DNA of 50,241 bases from Streptomyces albus subsp. chlorinus. Its GTDB lineage: Bacteria; Actinomycetota; Actinomycetes; Streptomycetales; Streptomycetaceae. Of this stretch, positions 24,566 through 31,394 are shown in pieces. A model generated the notes under the pieces. That model saw only the letters and a program-made list of their open reading frames with translations. It was not told the DNA's origin and searched no databases. The stretch spans positions 477,357 to 527,597 of the forward strand of contig NZ_VJOK01000001.1 in assembly GCF_013302895.1 (NCBI RefSeq). Reading direction: 5' to 3'. Every line of letters starts with the position of its first letter. The stretch's first letter is position 1. A program made the position numbers and the translations under genes.

Positions 24566-24609
24566 CCGGGGCGCGGGGCCTCACTGGCGTACGAGGCCCC
24601 GTGCCCCGG
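24566..24609. terminator. Hairpin terminator between convergent genes
   Basis: A 17-bp stem (24566-24582 with 24593-24609) with one G-T type mismatch and a 10-nt loop lies between the permease gene and the minus-strand MmpS-like gene. Confidence 0.85.
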
Positions 24610-24649
24610 CTGCCGCGCGGGCTTCCGGCGCTTCCGGCGCCGGGAGTGC

Positions 24650-25090
24650 TCAGGAGCCCCTCAGCGTGTACTTGCAGCCCTGCGAACTCTCCCCGCCGGG
24701 GTTCTCGTCCACCTGCTTGCCGTCCACCTCGATGGCGCAGGAGGGGAAGACGAACGTGCCGTCGGCGCCCTTCACGGACTGCGGGGTGACGTAGATCTGC
24801 ACGCCGGCCTTCAACTCGGCGCCCTGGAGGGTGACTTGGGCCGTCTTCTTCCAGGGGAGGTCCGCCGTCTCGAAGTGGTTGTCCCCTGCCGCCCATCCGA
24901 TCTGCGAGGAGCCCGTGCCCTTCACCTCGAACGTCACCTTGTGGGTCTCGGGCGGCCCCCACTTCTTCTTCGGCTTCGCCGCCGAGGCGGACTTGCCCTC
25001 GCTCTTCCCGCCGTCCCCCGAGTCGCCGCCACAGCCGGTCAGCAGAATCCCGGCCATGATCAGGGCCGCTCCCGTGATGGTCCTGCGCAT
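24650..25090 (-). CDS. MmpS-like lipoprotein
   Basis: The 146-residue precursor has a lipoprotein signal with lipobox LTGC (Cys20) and a Gly/Ser/Lys-rich linker. Its beta-sandwich domain contains HKVTFEVKGTGSSQIGWAAG and LPWKKT, the hallmark pattern of the MmpS superfamily. In mycobacteria MmpS proteins assist MmpL exporters in the cell envelope. No mmpL gene is adjacent here, so it may act alone. Two Cys residues (PSCAIEV and QGCKYTL) probably form a disulphide. The minus-strand start is ATG preceded by GAGGAGAAGAGG. Confidence 0.85.
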   Translation of the reverse strand: MRRTITGAALIMAGILLTGCGGDSGDGGKSEGKSASAAKPKKKWGPPETHKVTFEVKGTGSSQIGWAAGDNHFETADLPWKKTAQVTLQGAELKAGVQIYVTPQSVKGADGTFVFPSCAIEVDGKQVDENPGGESSQGCKYTLRGS

Positions 25091-25313
25091 CCTCTTCTCC
25101 TCCTCGTCGACGGCCAGGCGTTCCCCCGGGCCGACCGACGGGTGAGCCTAGTGGGACGGGCGGTTGTTGGTGAGCACAATGAGCCGGAAGAGGAAGCGGA
25201 CCGTCCTGTCCTTCACCGGACGGTCACCATCGGGCCGTCCCCGGACGGACTCCGGTGAGCACAAAGGTGCTTGCCCGGGGAGGAACCGGACAAGCACCCT
25301 GTCGGCACGATGC

Positions 25314-25342
25314 GCCCGGTACGGGGCCTCCCCGTACCGGGC
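25314..25342. terminator. Hairpin terminator of small secreted-protein gene
   Basis: A perfect 13-bp stem (25314-25326 with 25330-25342) and a 3-nt loop lie just past the stop of the minus-strand gene ending at 25351. A second, weaker 8-bp inverted repeat (25266-25273 / 25291-25298) lies further on. Confidence 0.85.
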
Positions 25343-25350
25343 CGGCGGGC

Positions 25351-25638
25351 TCAGCGCCAGTAGATCAGCTCGACCCCCTGGTTGCCGGCCATCTCGGTGC
25401 ACCTGGTCTGGTAGCCGCTCTGCTCGTAGGACTTCCTGGCCTCGTAGCAGGCCTTCCAGGTGGCCTCACGGCTGGGGTACTGGCTGTAGAAGAAGACGTA
25501 ACCGCTCTGCCGCACGGAGACCGCGGAGGTGTCGGCGGGCGAAGGCGCCCCGTCCGTCGCCGCCTGGGCGGCCGGGACCACGGCGGACACGAGAGCGAAG
25601 GCCGCGGCACTCGTCGCGGCGGTCTTGAGCATGCGCAC
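25351..25638 (-). CDS. Small secreted protein
   Basis: I take GTG 25638 as start (GGGAG nine bases upstream); ATG 25632 is in frame but poorly spaced. The 95-residue precursor has a signal peptide ending near AQA (about residue 26). The mature part, about 69 residues, is rich in Tyr and has two Cys (KACYEARKSYE and QTRCTEM) likely to be disulphide-bonded. The pattern YVFFYSQYPSREATWKACYE is typical of short exported streptomycete proteins of unknown role. It is divergent from the lipoprotein gene at 25885. Confidence 0.75.
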   Translation of the reverse strand: MRMLKTAATSAAAFALVSAVVPAAQAATDGAPSPADTSAVSVRQSGYVFFYSQYPSREATWKACYEARKSYEQSGYQTRCTEMAGNQGVELIYWR

Positions 25639-25830
25639 TGTCGGAAGCTCCCCGTAGTGGGTCGGAAGGTTCTGCGGAGGGAGGGGCGGTCGCGTCCGAT
25701 GCCGCGGTGCCCGCCGTCCTCGCCCCCGGTCCCGGCCAGCCTGCCCGCCTCCCGCACCCCCCGCCATACGTACAAGTACGCAGCAACCGCCGTGCCGCCA
25801 GCCGCCATCCAACGGGGCGTGACCGGTCAG

Positions 25831-25860
25831 CGTGCCGCCACGCCTCCGCGTGGCGGCACG
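25831..25860. promoter_or_regulatory. Perfect 13-bp hairpin just upstream of a start codon
   Basis: CGTGCCGCCACGC (25831-25843) pairs perfectly with 25848-25860 around the loop CTCC. It ends 24 nt before the GTG at 25885 and about 10 nt before its ribosome binding site. It could be a leader hairpin, an operator, or a barrier to transcription entering from upstream. Confidence 0.75.
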
Positions 25861-25884
25861 CGGGGAAGCGGAAGAAGGAGAAGC

Positions 25885-27162
25885 GTGCGCGGTACGGAGA
25901 ACGCAGGACACGGGCCCGGGAGGGCGCTGCTCACGGTCGGGGTGCTCGGCGCCGTCCTCCTGACCGGCTGTGCGGACGAGGAACCGGAACCCGAGGAGCC
26001 CGCCCTCACCATCCGGGGGACGGCCCAGGCGGTCGAGCGGTCCGAGGTGCTGCACTGGAAGGGCGCGTGGAACTGGCGCACCGGTTCTGCTCCCGACGCG
26101 CCCACCACCCGTGTCACCGCCGATCTGCGGGCCCTGCCGGCCGGTGATGTCCACGGCACGCTCCGGGCGGACGGGCACACCGCGACGGTGGCGCACATCG
26201 CCCAGGCGTCCACCTTCGTCAAGGCGGACCGGACGATGTGGCGGGAGGTCTTCGGCACGGACGGCGACCGGACCGACGCGTTCGCGGGCCGCTGGGTGGA
26301 GATCCGCGGTGCCGGCGACACCGCCGGCACCGGAGGGGTCCTCGGTCTCGACCTGGGCTGGTTGTCACCCCGCAGCCAGGGCACGGAGTTGAGCTCCTAC
26401 CACCCCGACGGCGACGACGCCCCCTGGACACCCGCGCGCTCGGCACCCTCCCGCTTCTCCCGGCCCCCCGGGGTCCCCTCCGACGCGCTGCGGTTCCGCA
26501 CCAGGGCCCGGGACGGCGTGAGCGAGGAGGGGGTCTACTGGGTGGACGCCGAACGTCCGCGGCGGCTCCTCGGCTACACGGGCATGGACGCCCGGGTGAC
26601 CGACCAGAGCCCCGCCGCGCAGTCGCGCGCGGGCATGGTGCGCCTGTCCGTACGGGAGGAGGACGCGCGCGCGGCGAAGCGCGCCTATGCCGGGCTGCGT
26701 TCCGCGGTGGCCGGACTGGGCCGTACCGTGCCGGTCGAGACGGAGCGTGGAGACGACGGTGTCCAGGTGGACGAGGGCTCGGAGGCGTGCGGGCCCGAGT
26801 GCTCCTCGGTGGCCGTGCCCGTCACCGTGGAGAACACGATGGAGGAGGAGCGGGTCCGCCCCCGGGTGGAGGTCACGCTGAGCGGCGGCGAACCCGGCAC
26901 CCTGCCGGATTTCTTCCCCGAACTCGGCACCTGCCGCCTCCGGCTGGGGGAGCTGGCTCCGGGCGCGAAGGCCGAGGGCGGCTGCACCGTCACCGGCCGG
27001 AAACTGAGGAAGGCGGTCGAAGAGGCGGGGAAGACCGGTCCCGTCGTCAACATCGACTTCAAGGTGGAGACCGCTCTCTCCAGCGAGATCCACGCCCCCA
27101 GCCACAAGGACGAGGTGGCGAAGGCACTCCGCAACAACGCCGCCGACTCGGCGGCGGGCTGA
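25885..27162 (+). CDS. Large hypothetical lipoprotein
   Basis: The GTG at 25885 follows GAAGAAGGAG and gives a 425-residue precursor. The lipobox LTGC places the lipidated Cys at 29, followed by an acidic linker (ADEEPEPEEP). The next about 250 residues look beta-rich (HWKGAWNWR, ADGHTATVAHIAQASTFVKADRTMWREVFG, RWVEIRG), reminiscent of LppX/LprG-type carrier lipoproteins. This likeness is weak. The last 150 residues include ACGPECSSVAVPVTVEN, an Ig-like beta-sandwich candidate with two Cys. The role is unknown. The upstream in-frame opening is not coding. Confidence 0.78.
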   Translation: MRGTENAGHGPGRALLTVGVLGAVLLTGCADEEPEPEEPALTIRGTAQAVERSEVLHWKGAWNWRTGSAPDAPTTRVTADLRALPAGDVHGTLRADGHTATVAHIAQASTFVKADRTMWREVFGTDGDRTDAFAGRWVEIRGAGDTAGTGGVLGLDLGWLSPRSQGTELSSYHPDGDDAPWTPARSAPSRFSRPPGVPSDALRFRTRARDGVSEEGVYWVDAERPRRLLGYTGMDARVTDQSPAAQSRAGMVRLSVREEDARAAKRAYAGLRSAVAGLGRTVPVETERGDDGVQVDEGSEACGPECSSVAVPVTVENTMEEERVRPRVEVTLSGGEPGTLPDFFPELGTCRLRLGELAPGAKAEGGCTVTGRKLRKAVEEAGKTGPVVNIDFKVETALSSEIHAPSHKDEVAKALRNNAADSAAG

Positions 27163-27175
27163 GTCCCGGGCGGAC

Positions 27176-27206
27176 CTCCGTGGAAGGGCTCCCCGGCCCC
27201 ACGGAG
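27176..27206 (+). terminator. Hairpin terminator after lipoprotein gene
   Basis: CTCCGTGG (27176-27183) pairs with CCACGGAG (27199-27206), 14 nt past the stop. An 18-bp perfect palindrome of GC sequence (27245-27262) follows and may add to termination. Confidence 0.6.
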
Positions 27207-27354
27207 TTCGCCACTCCCTCTTCTCCCCCGTACCTCCGCGCCCCGCGCCGGGCGCCCGGCGCCCGGGAAGCACAGCGCCCGTGGAGCCGTTGCGGGGGTT
27301 CTGTGCTGTTCAGCACGGGTTCTTCCGCGTGATCGACTCTTTCGTTCCCACCTC

Positions 27355-27384
27355 TTGACGGTGTCGCTCGGAGAAAACTACGTT
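27355..27384 (+). promoter_or_regulatory. Vegetative-type promoter of the NCS1 operon
   Basis: TTGACG (27355-27360) and TACGTT (27379-27384) are separated by 18 nt and lie in an AT-rich patch. This is the best sigma-70-type promoter I see in the window. The expected start point is near 27391, giving a leader of about 65 nt before the ATG at 27457. Confidence 0.6.
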
Positions 27385-27403
27385 CTGGCCAGCGAAATCC
27401 TCC

Positions 27404-27418
27404 TTCCATTTCGTGGAA
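27404..27418. promoter_or_regulatory. Inverted repeat in the NCS1 leader, IclR-like
   Basis: TTCCATTTCGTGGAA is a perfect inverted repeat, TTCCA and TGGAA around five bases. It lies about 15 nt downstream of the predicted start point. The TGGAA/TTCCA half-site is common for IclR-family repressors of catabolic genes. No such regulator lies in the window, so this is inference. Confidence 0.5.
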
Positions 27419-27456
27419 ACATCTGAACGCTCCCCTCCTCCCTCCCCGGAGCCCCT

Positions 27457-28938
27457 ATGCCTGCTGTGGATGAGCGGCCGTCCGTGGAGACCGGCGGTGC
27501 CGCCAGCACCGGTCTCTACACCTACGACCTCGCCCCGACGAAGAAGGAAGGGCGCCGCTGGGGCGCCTACAACGTCTTCACCCTCTGGGCCAACGACGTG
27601 CACAGCCTCGGGAACTACGCGTTCGCCATCGGCCTGTTCGCGCTTGGCCTGAACATCTGGGGCATCCTGGCGGCCTTCGCGCTCGCCTCCGTGCTGCTCT
27701 TCCTCCTGCTGACCCTCTCCGGGGTCATGGGCCACAAGACCGGCGTCCCCTTCCCGGTCATGAGCCGGATCGCGTTCGGCATCAAGGGCGCGAAGGTACC
27801 GGCCGGTGTCCGGGGTGCCGTCGCCATCGCCTGGTTCGGCATCCAGACCTATCTGGCCTCCTCCGTGCTCACCGCCCTTCTCACGGCGATGTTCCCCGGC
27901 CTGCGCGGCCTGGACTCCAACTCCCTGCTCGGCCAGTCGACGCTCGGCTGGATCACCTTCCTGGCGCTGTGGGCCCTCCAGGTGCTCATCGTCAGTTACG
28001 GGATGCAGATGATCCGGCGCTACATGGCCTTCGCGGCGCCCACCACGCTGCTCACCATGTGCGCGCTCGCGGTCTGGATGTTCTTCCGCGCCGACGGCTC
28101 GGTCTCGCTGTCCGTGGACGAACCGCTCACCGGCGGGGCGATGTGGCTGCAGATCCTGCAGGGCGCCGCGCTGTGGGTGGTGGTCTACGGGACCTTCGTG
28201 CTGAACTTCTGCGATTTCACCCGCTCCGCCAGGAGCCGCGGCGCCATCGTCCGCGGCAACGTGATCGGCATTCCGCTGAACATGCTCTTCTTCGCGGTCA
28301 TCGTGGCGGTCCTCAGCGGCGCCCAGTTCACACTGGACGGCCGCGTCATCACCAGCCCGACGGACATCGTCAGGACCATTCCGAACATGTTCCTGCTGGC
28401 CCTCGCCTCACTGGCCCTCATCGCCCTGACGGTGGCGGTGAACCTACTGGCCAACTTCGTCGCGCCCATCTACGCGCTGGTGGACCTGTTCCCCCGCCGG
28501 CTGAACTTCCGCAGGGCGGGCGTGGTGAGCGCCGTCCTCGGCCTGGTCATCCTGCCCTGGAACCTCTACAACAGCCCGGTCGTGGTCAACTACTTCCTCG
28601 GCGGACTCGGCGCCCTGCTCGGCCCCCTCTTCGGAGTGATCATGGCCGACTACTGGCTGCTGCGCAGGTCCCGGGTGAACGTCCCCGACCTCTACACCGA
28701 GGACGCGCACGGCGAGTACCACTACCGCCGGGGCTACAACCCCAGGGCCGTCGCGGCGTTCGCCCCCAGCGCCGCCGCCGCGGTCGTCCTCGCCCTGGTG
28801 CCCTTCTTCCACGCCGTGGCCGGATTCTCCTGGTTCATCGGCGCCCTCCTCGCCGCCGTGCTCTACGCGGTCATCGCGGACCGCACCGCTTCCTTCCAGG
28901 ACGTGGACGGCGAGGCCATCGCCGTCGCCGCCGAGTGA
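27457..28938 (+). CDS. NCS1-family nucleobase/hydantoin/allantoin transporter
   Basis: The 493-residue protein has about 12 membrane helices. The family start region LYTYDLAPTKKEGRRWGAYNVFTLWANDVHSLGNYAFAIG includes the Trp-Asn region that binds substrates in Mhp1-like transporters. PFPVMSRIAFG and FVLNFCDFTRSA are also typical. It is a sodium or proton symporter for purines, pyrimidines, allantoin or hydantoins. The racemase gene begins 23 nt downstream, so the pair form an operon and point to a chiral five-membered amide such as a hydantoin or allantoin (inference). A promoter and an IclR-like site precede the gene. Confidence 0.93.
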   Translation: MPAVDERPSVETGGAASTGLYTYDLAPTKKEGRRWGAYNVFTLWANDVHSLGNYAFAIGLFALGLNIWGILAAFALASVLLFLLLTLSGVMGHKTGVPFPVMSRIAFGIKGAKVPAGVRGAVAIAWFGIQTYLASSVLTALLTAMFPGLRGLDSNSLLGQSTLGWITFLALWALQVLIVSYGMQMIRRYMAFAAPTTLLTMCALAVWMFFRADGSVSLSVDEPLTGGAMWLQILQGAALWVVVYGTFVLNFCDFTRSARSRGAIVRGNVIGIPLNMLFFAVIVAVLSGAQFTLDGRVITSPTDIVRTIPNMFLLALASLALIALTVAVNLLANFVAPIYALVDLFPRRLNFRRAGVVSAVLGLVILPWNLYNSPVVVNYFLGGLGALLGPLFGVIMADYWLLRRSRVNVPDLYTEDAHGEYHYRRGYNPRAVAAFAPSAAAAVVLALVPFFHAVAGFSWFIGALLAAVLYAVIADRTASFQDVDGEAIAVAAE

Positions 28939-28961
28939 ACCGACCAGCGGAAGGCCGCACC

Positions 28962-29687
28962 ATGCGCATCCTCGTCGTCAATGTGAACACCACGCGGTCC
29001 CTCACCGACGCGATCGGCCGGCAGGCGGCCGACGCGGCGGCGCCCGGCACCGAGATCGTTCCGCTGACCCCGTCCTTCGGCGCGGAGTCCGTCGAGGGCA
29101 ACTACGAGAGCTATCTGGCCGCCGTCGCCGTGATGGAAGCCGTCCGCGCCCACCCGGGGCCGTTCGACGCGGTGATCCAGGCCGGGTACGGCGAACACGG
29201 CCGGGAGGGGCTGCAGGAGCTGCTCGACGTCCCCGTCGTCGACATCACCGAGGCCGCCGCGAGCACCGCGCAGTTCCTCGGCCGCAGCTACTCCGTCGTC
29301 ACCAGCCTCGACCGTACGGTCCCCCTGATCGAGGAGCGCCTCCACGTGGCCGGGCTGAGTGCCCGCTGCGCCTCCGTGCGCGCCAGCGGACTGGCCGTGC
29401 TCGACCTGGAGCGGGACGAGAAGGCCGCCGTGGACGCCATCGCCGAACAGGCCGCCCGCGCGGTGGAGGAGGACCGCGCGGAGGTGATCTGCCTGGGCTG
29501 CGGTGGCATGTCCGGGCTGACCGAGCGCGTCGTCGCCCGTACCGGGGTGCCCGTGGTCGACGGTGTGACGGCCGCCGTGAAGATCGCCGAGTCCCTCGTC
29601 GGCCTCGGCCTGTCCACGTCCAAGGTGCGCACCTACGCCCCGCCCCGGCCCAAGAAGATCCTCAACTGGCCTCCGCCCCTGGGGTGA
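28962..29687 (+). CDS. Asp/Glu/hydantoin racemase family, first Cys replaced
   Basis: ATG 28962 opens MRILVVNVNTTRSLTD, typical of hydantoin racemases; the length, 241 residues, also fits. Two Cys normally act as the acid/base pair. The second is present (Cys180 in ICLGCGGMSGL). The first motif reads VIQAGYGEHG, with Gly75 where hydantoin racemases have Cys. Arylmalonate decarboxylase also lacks the first Cys. The protein may therefore be a decarboxylase-, isomerase- or allantoin-racemase-like relative rather than a plain hydantoin racemase. It is co-transcribed with the NCS1 transporter and ends before a 21-bp hairpin. Confidence 0.88.
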   Translation: MRILVVNVNTTRSLTDAIGRQAADAAAPGTEIVPLTPSFGAESVEGNYESYLAAVAVMEAVRAHPGPFDAVIQAGYGEHGREGLQELLDVPVVDITEAAASTAQFLGRSYSVVTSLDRTVPLIEERLHVAGLSARCASVRASGLAVLDLERDEKAAVDAIAEQAARAVEEDRAEVICLGCGGMSGLTERVVARTGVPVVDGVTAAVKIAESLVGLGLSTSKVRTYAPPRPKKILNWPPPLG

Positions 29688-29769
29688 CGAAGGGCCGACG
29701 GGCTCCCCGGCGGTGGGCCGGGGGGGCGCTCTTTTCGGACATCGACCGCGCCTTTCGGTGGGCTCGGGA

Positions 29770-29814
29770 ACGCGTGGGTGACGGCGGTGCGCGGCACCGC
29801 CGTCACCCACGCGT
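29770..29814. terminator. 21-bp perfect hairpin terminator
   Basis: Arms 29770-29790 and 29794-29814 pair perfectly around a 3-nt loop, 83 nt after the racemase stop. It is the longest perfect stem in the window and should end the NCS1/racemase message. Confidence 0.85.
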
Positions 29815-29816
29815 CT

Positions 29817-29828
29817 TGGTGTAGACCA
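29817..29828. promoter_or_regulatory. DasR-type (dre-like) site 1
   Basis: TGGTGTAGACCA differs at one position from the dre core TGGTCTAGACCA recognised by DasR, the GntR-family N-acetylglucosamine regulator of streptomycetes. It abuts the hairpin at 29770-29814. Confidence 0.5.
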
Positions 29829-29956
29829 ATAAACGCGCCCTCAGCGTAGCGGCCCGTGTCAAGGCCTGATCCGCCGCTCTTCTTTGCACGTCGGGAGGCC
29901 GGGAAGGGTGACGCGAACCCATCGCCCGTGCCGTGGGCGGGAGTTGGCATTCGATT

Positions 29957-29968
29957 TGGTCTAGTCCA
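29957..29968. promoter_or_regulatory. DasR-type (dre-like) site 2
   Basis: TGGTCTAGTCCA differs at one position from the dre core. It lies 140 bp from site 1 and about 350 bp upstream of the five-gene oxygenase operon. Confidence 0.5.
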
Positions 29969-30035
29969 ACTTGGGTGAGGCGCGAGTCACAGCAGAGGCA
30001 CGTGTGGCCCGCGTTCCGTCATCACGGGGCGCGGG

Positions 30036-30072
30036 GCTCACCTCGCGGCTGCCCCGGAGCCGCGAGGTGAGC
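30036..30072. repeat. 15-bp perfect inverted repeat
   Basis: GCTCACCTCGCGGCT (30036-30050) pairs with 30058-30072 around a 7-nt loop. It stands alone in non-coding DNA about 250 bp before the oxygenase gene. It may be a terminator of an unseen short transcript or an insulating element. Confidence 0.75.
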
Positions 30073-30320
30073 GGTCGCAACCCGACACGCACCCGTGGCC
30101 CGAGAGCGGCCGCGGACCTCCGTGCCGTCCACGGCGGCGGGGAGCCGCCACCCCGCACGTCGCCTGGCCGCCGTCACCCGCGCACAGCTCCGCCGGACAG
30201 CCACCAAGCGGGCCCCGACCGCCCGCGCATCCGCTCACACGCATCCGCGCGATCACCCGTTCGTTCAGACTGCCGCTCCCCGGCCGAGCCAGGGCGACAG
30301 TGAGCACCTGGAGTACCGTC

Positions 30321-31394
30321 ATGGCGACCTCAGACCGCTATCTCCACCGAGCCGCATCGGACATCCCCTATTTCAGTGCCGACGGCGACACCTACCTCGC
30401 CCGCACGGCGCTGCGCGACCTCCGCAAGACGCGTCCCCTGCGGGTGCTGTCCGAGGAGGACTTCTCCTTCTGGCAGACCTGGGGCTACATCGTCGTCAAG
30501 GAGGCGGTACCCGCCTCGGCCGCCCGGCGCCTGCTGGACTTCGCCTGGGAGTTCCAGGGCCTCGACCCGGACCGCCCGGACACCTGGTACGAGGAGCGCC
30601 GGTTCCGCTCCGACCTCGAACGGGAACTGCACGTCTACGGCTTCGTCGAGGCGTACCACCACCAGCTCATCTGGGACAGCCGCCAGACGCAGCGGGTCTA
30701 CGACGCGTTCGCCGACGTGTGGGACTGCGAAGAGCTGTGGGTCACCCTGGACCGGCTCAACCTCAACCCGCCCAACGTCCGCAACCGCGCCAGGTCCCTG
30801 ATCGGGCACCGGGAGCGCGGCTTCGACATCGAGCTGCACTGGGACATCGACACCTCGCTCGGCATACCGCCCCAGCGCGTCCAGGGCATCATCGCGCTCA
30901 ACGACACCGAACCCGAGCTGGGCGGCTTCCAGTGCTGCCCCGAGCTGTTCCGGCGGTTCGACAGGTGGAAGGCCCTCCAGCCCGAGGACCGCGACCCGAT
31001 CCGGCCCGCGGTCGACCGGGAGGAGATGCCCGTCGTACGGCCCGAGCTGGAGGCCGGCGACCTGCTCATCTGGAACGGCCTGCTGGCGCACGGGGTGGCT
31101 CCCAACACCTCCCGGAAGGGCGTGCGCGCGGTCCAGTACCTGTCGATGATGCCGGCGCTGGAGACCCACCGGACGCTGCGGCGGTCGCGGATCGACTCCT
31201 GGCGCCGGCTGAGCACCCCCGACTGGAACGCGACGCTGCTCGGCGACGCCAGGAAGCACGAGTCGCTGCGCTACGGGCCCGCCGAACTGACCGGGCTGGG
31301 CGCCAGGCTGCTGGGGCTCGACTCCTGGCACGGGCAGGACGGCGCCGACCAGGCCGAGGTCACCGGGGATGAGACATGCGCCGTATCTGTCTGA
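30321..31394 (+). CDS. PhyH-type Fe(II)/2-oxoglutarate oxygenase
   Basis: ATG 30321 has GGAG 7 nt upstream; the GTG at 30300 is less likely. The 357-residue cytoplasmic protein belongs to the phytanoyl-CoA dioxygenase superfamily. His173 and Asp175 (IELHWDID) and distal His257 (LLAHGVAPNTS) would bind iron; Arg269 (VRAVQY) would bind 2-oxoglutarate. EPELGGFQCCPELFRRF and EAGDLLIWNG are typical. It probably hydroxylates or otherwise oxidises a small molecule or amino acid. It is the first of five overlapping genes, ending 19 nt inside the next one. The decarboxylase homologue in the operon suggests a basic amino acid or its product as substrate (inference). Confidence 0.92.
   Translation: MATSDRYLHRAASDIPYFSADGDTYLARTALRDLRKTRPLRVLSEEDFSFWQTWGYIVVKEAVPASAARRLLDFAWEFQGLDPDRPDTWYEERRFRSDLERELHVYGFVEAYHHQLIWDSRQTQRVYDAFADVWDCEELWVTLDRLNLNPPNVRNRARSLIGHRERGFDIELHWDIDTSLGIPPQRVQGIIALNDTEPELGGFQCCPELFRRFDRWKALQPEDRDPIRPAVDREEMPVVRPELEAGDLLIWNGLLAHGVAPNTSRKGVRAVQYLSMMPALETHRTLRRSRIDSWRRLSTPDWNATLLGDARKHESLRYGPAELTGLGARLLGLDSWHGQDGADQAEVTGDETCAVSV

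Larger units (their letters stand above)
29688..30320. other. 633-bp non-coding region
   Basis: No convincing gene is seen on either strand. The region contains a 21-bp hairpin (29770-29814), two DasR-type palindromes (29817-29828 and 29957-29968) and a 15-bp hairpin (30036-30072). From 30073 it holds ordinary sequence up to the oxygenase start. TTGACA on the minus strand (near 29858) has no good partner hexamer. Confidence 0.65.

Noticed and set aside
29633..29950. Possible small minus-strand protein across the 21-bp hairpin
   Set aside because: It runs through the hairpin and into the racemase end. It lacks a ribosome binding site and family features.
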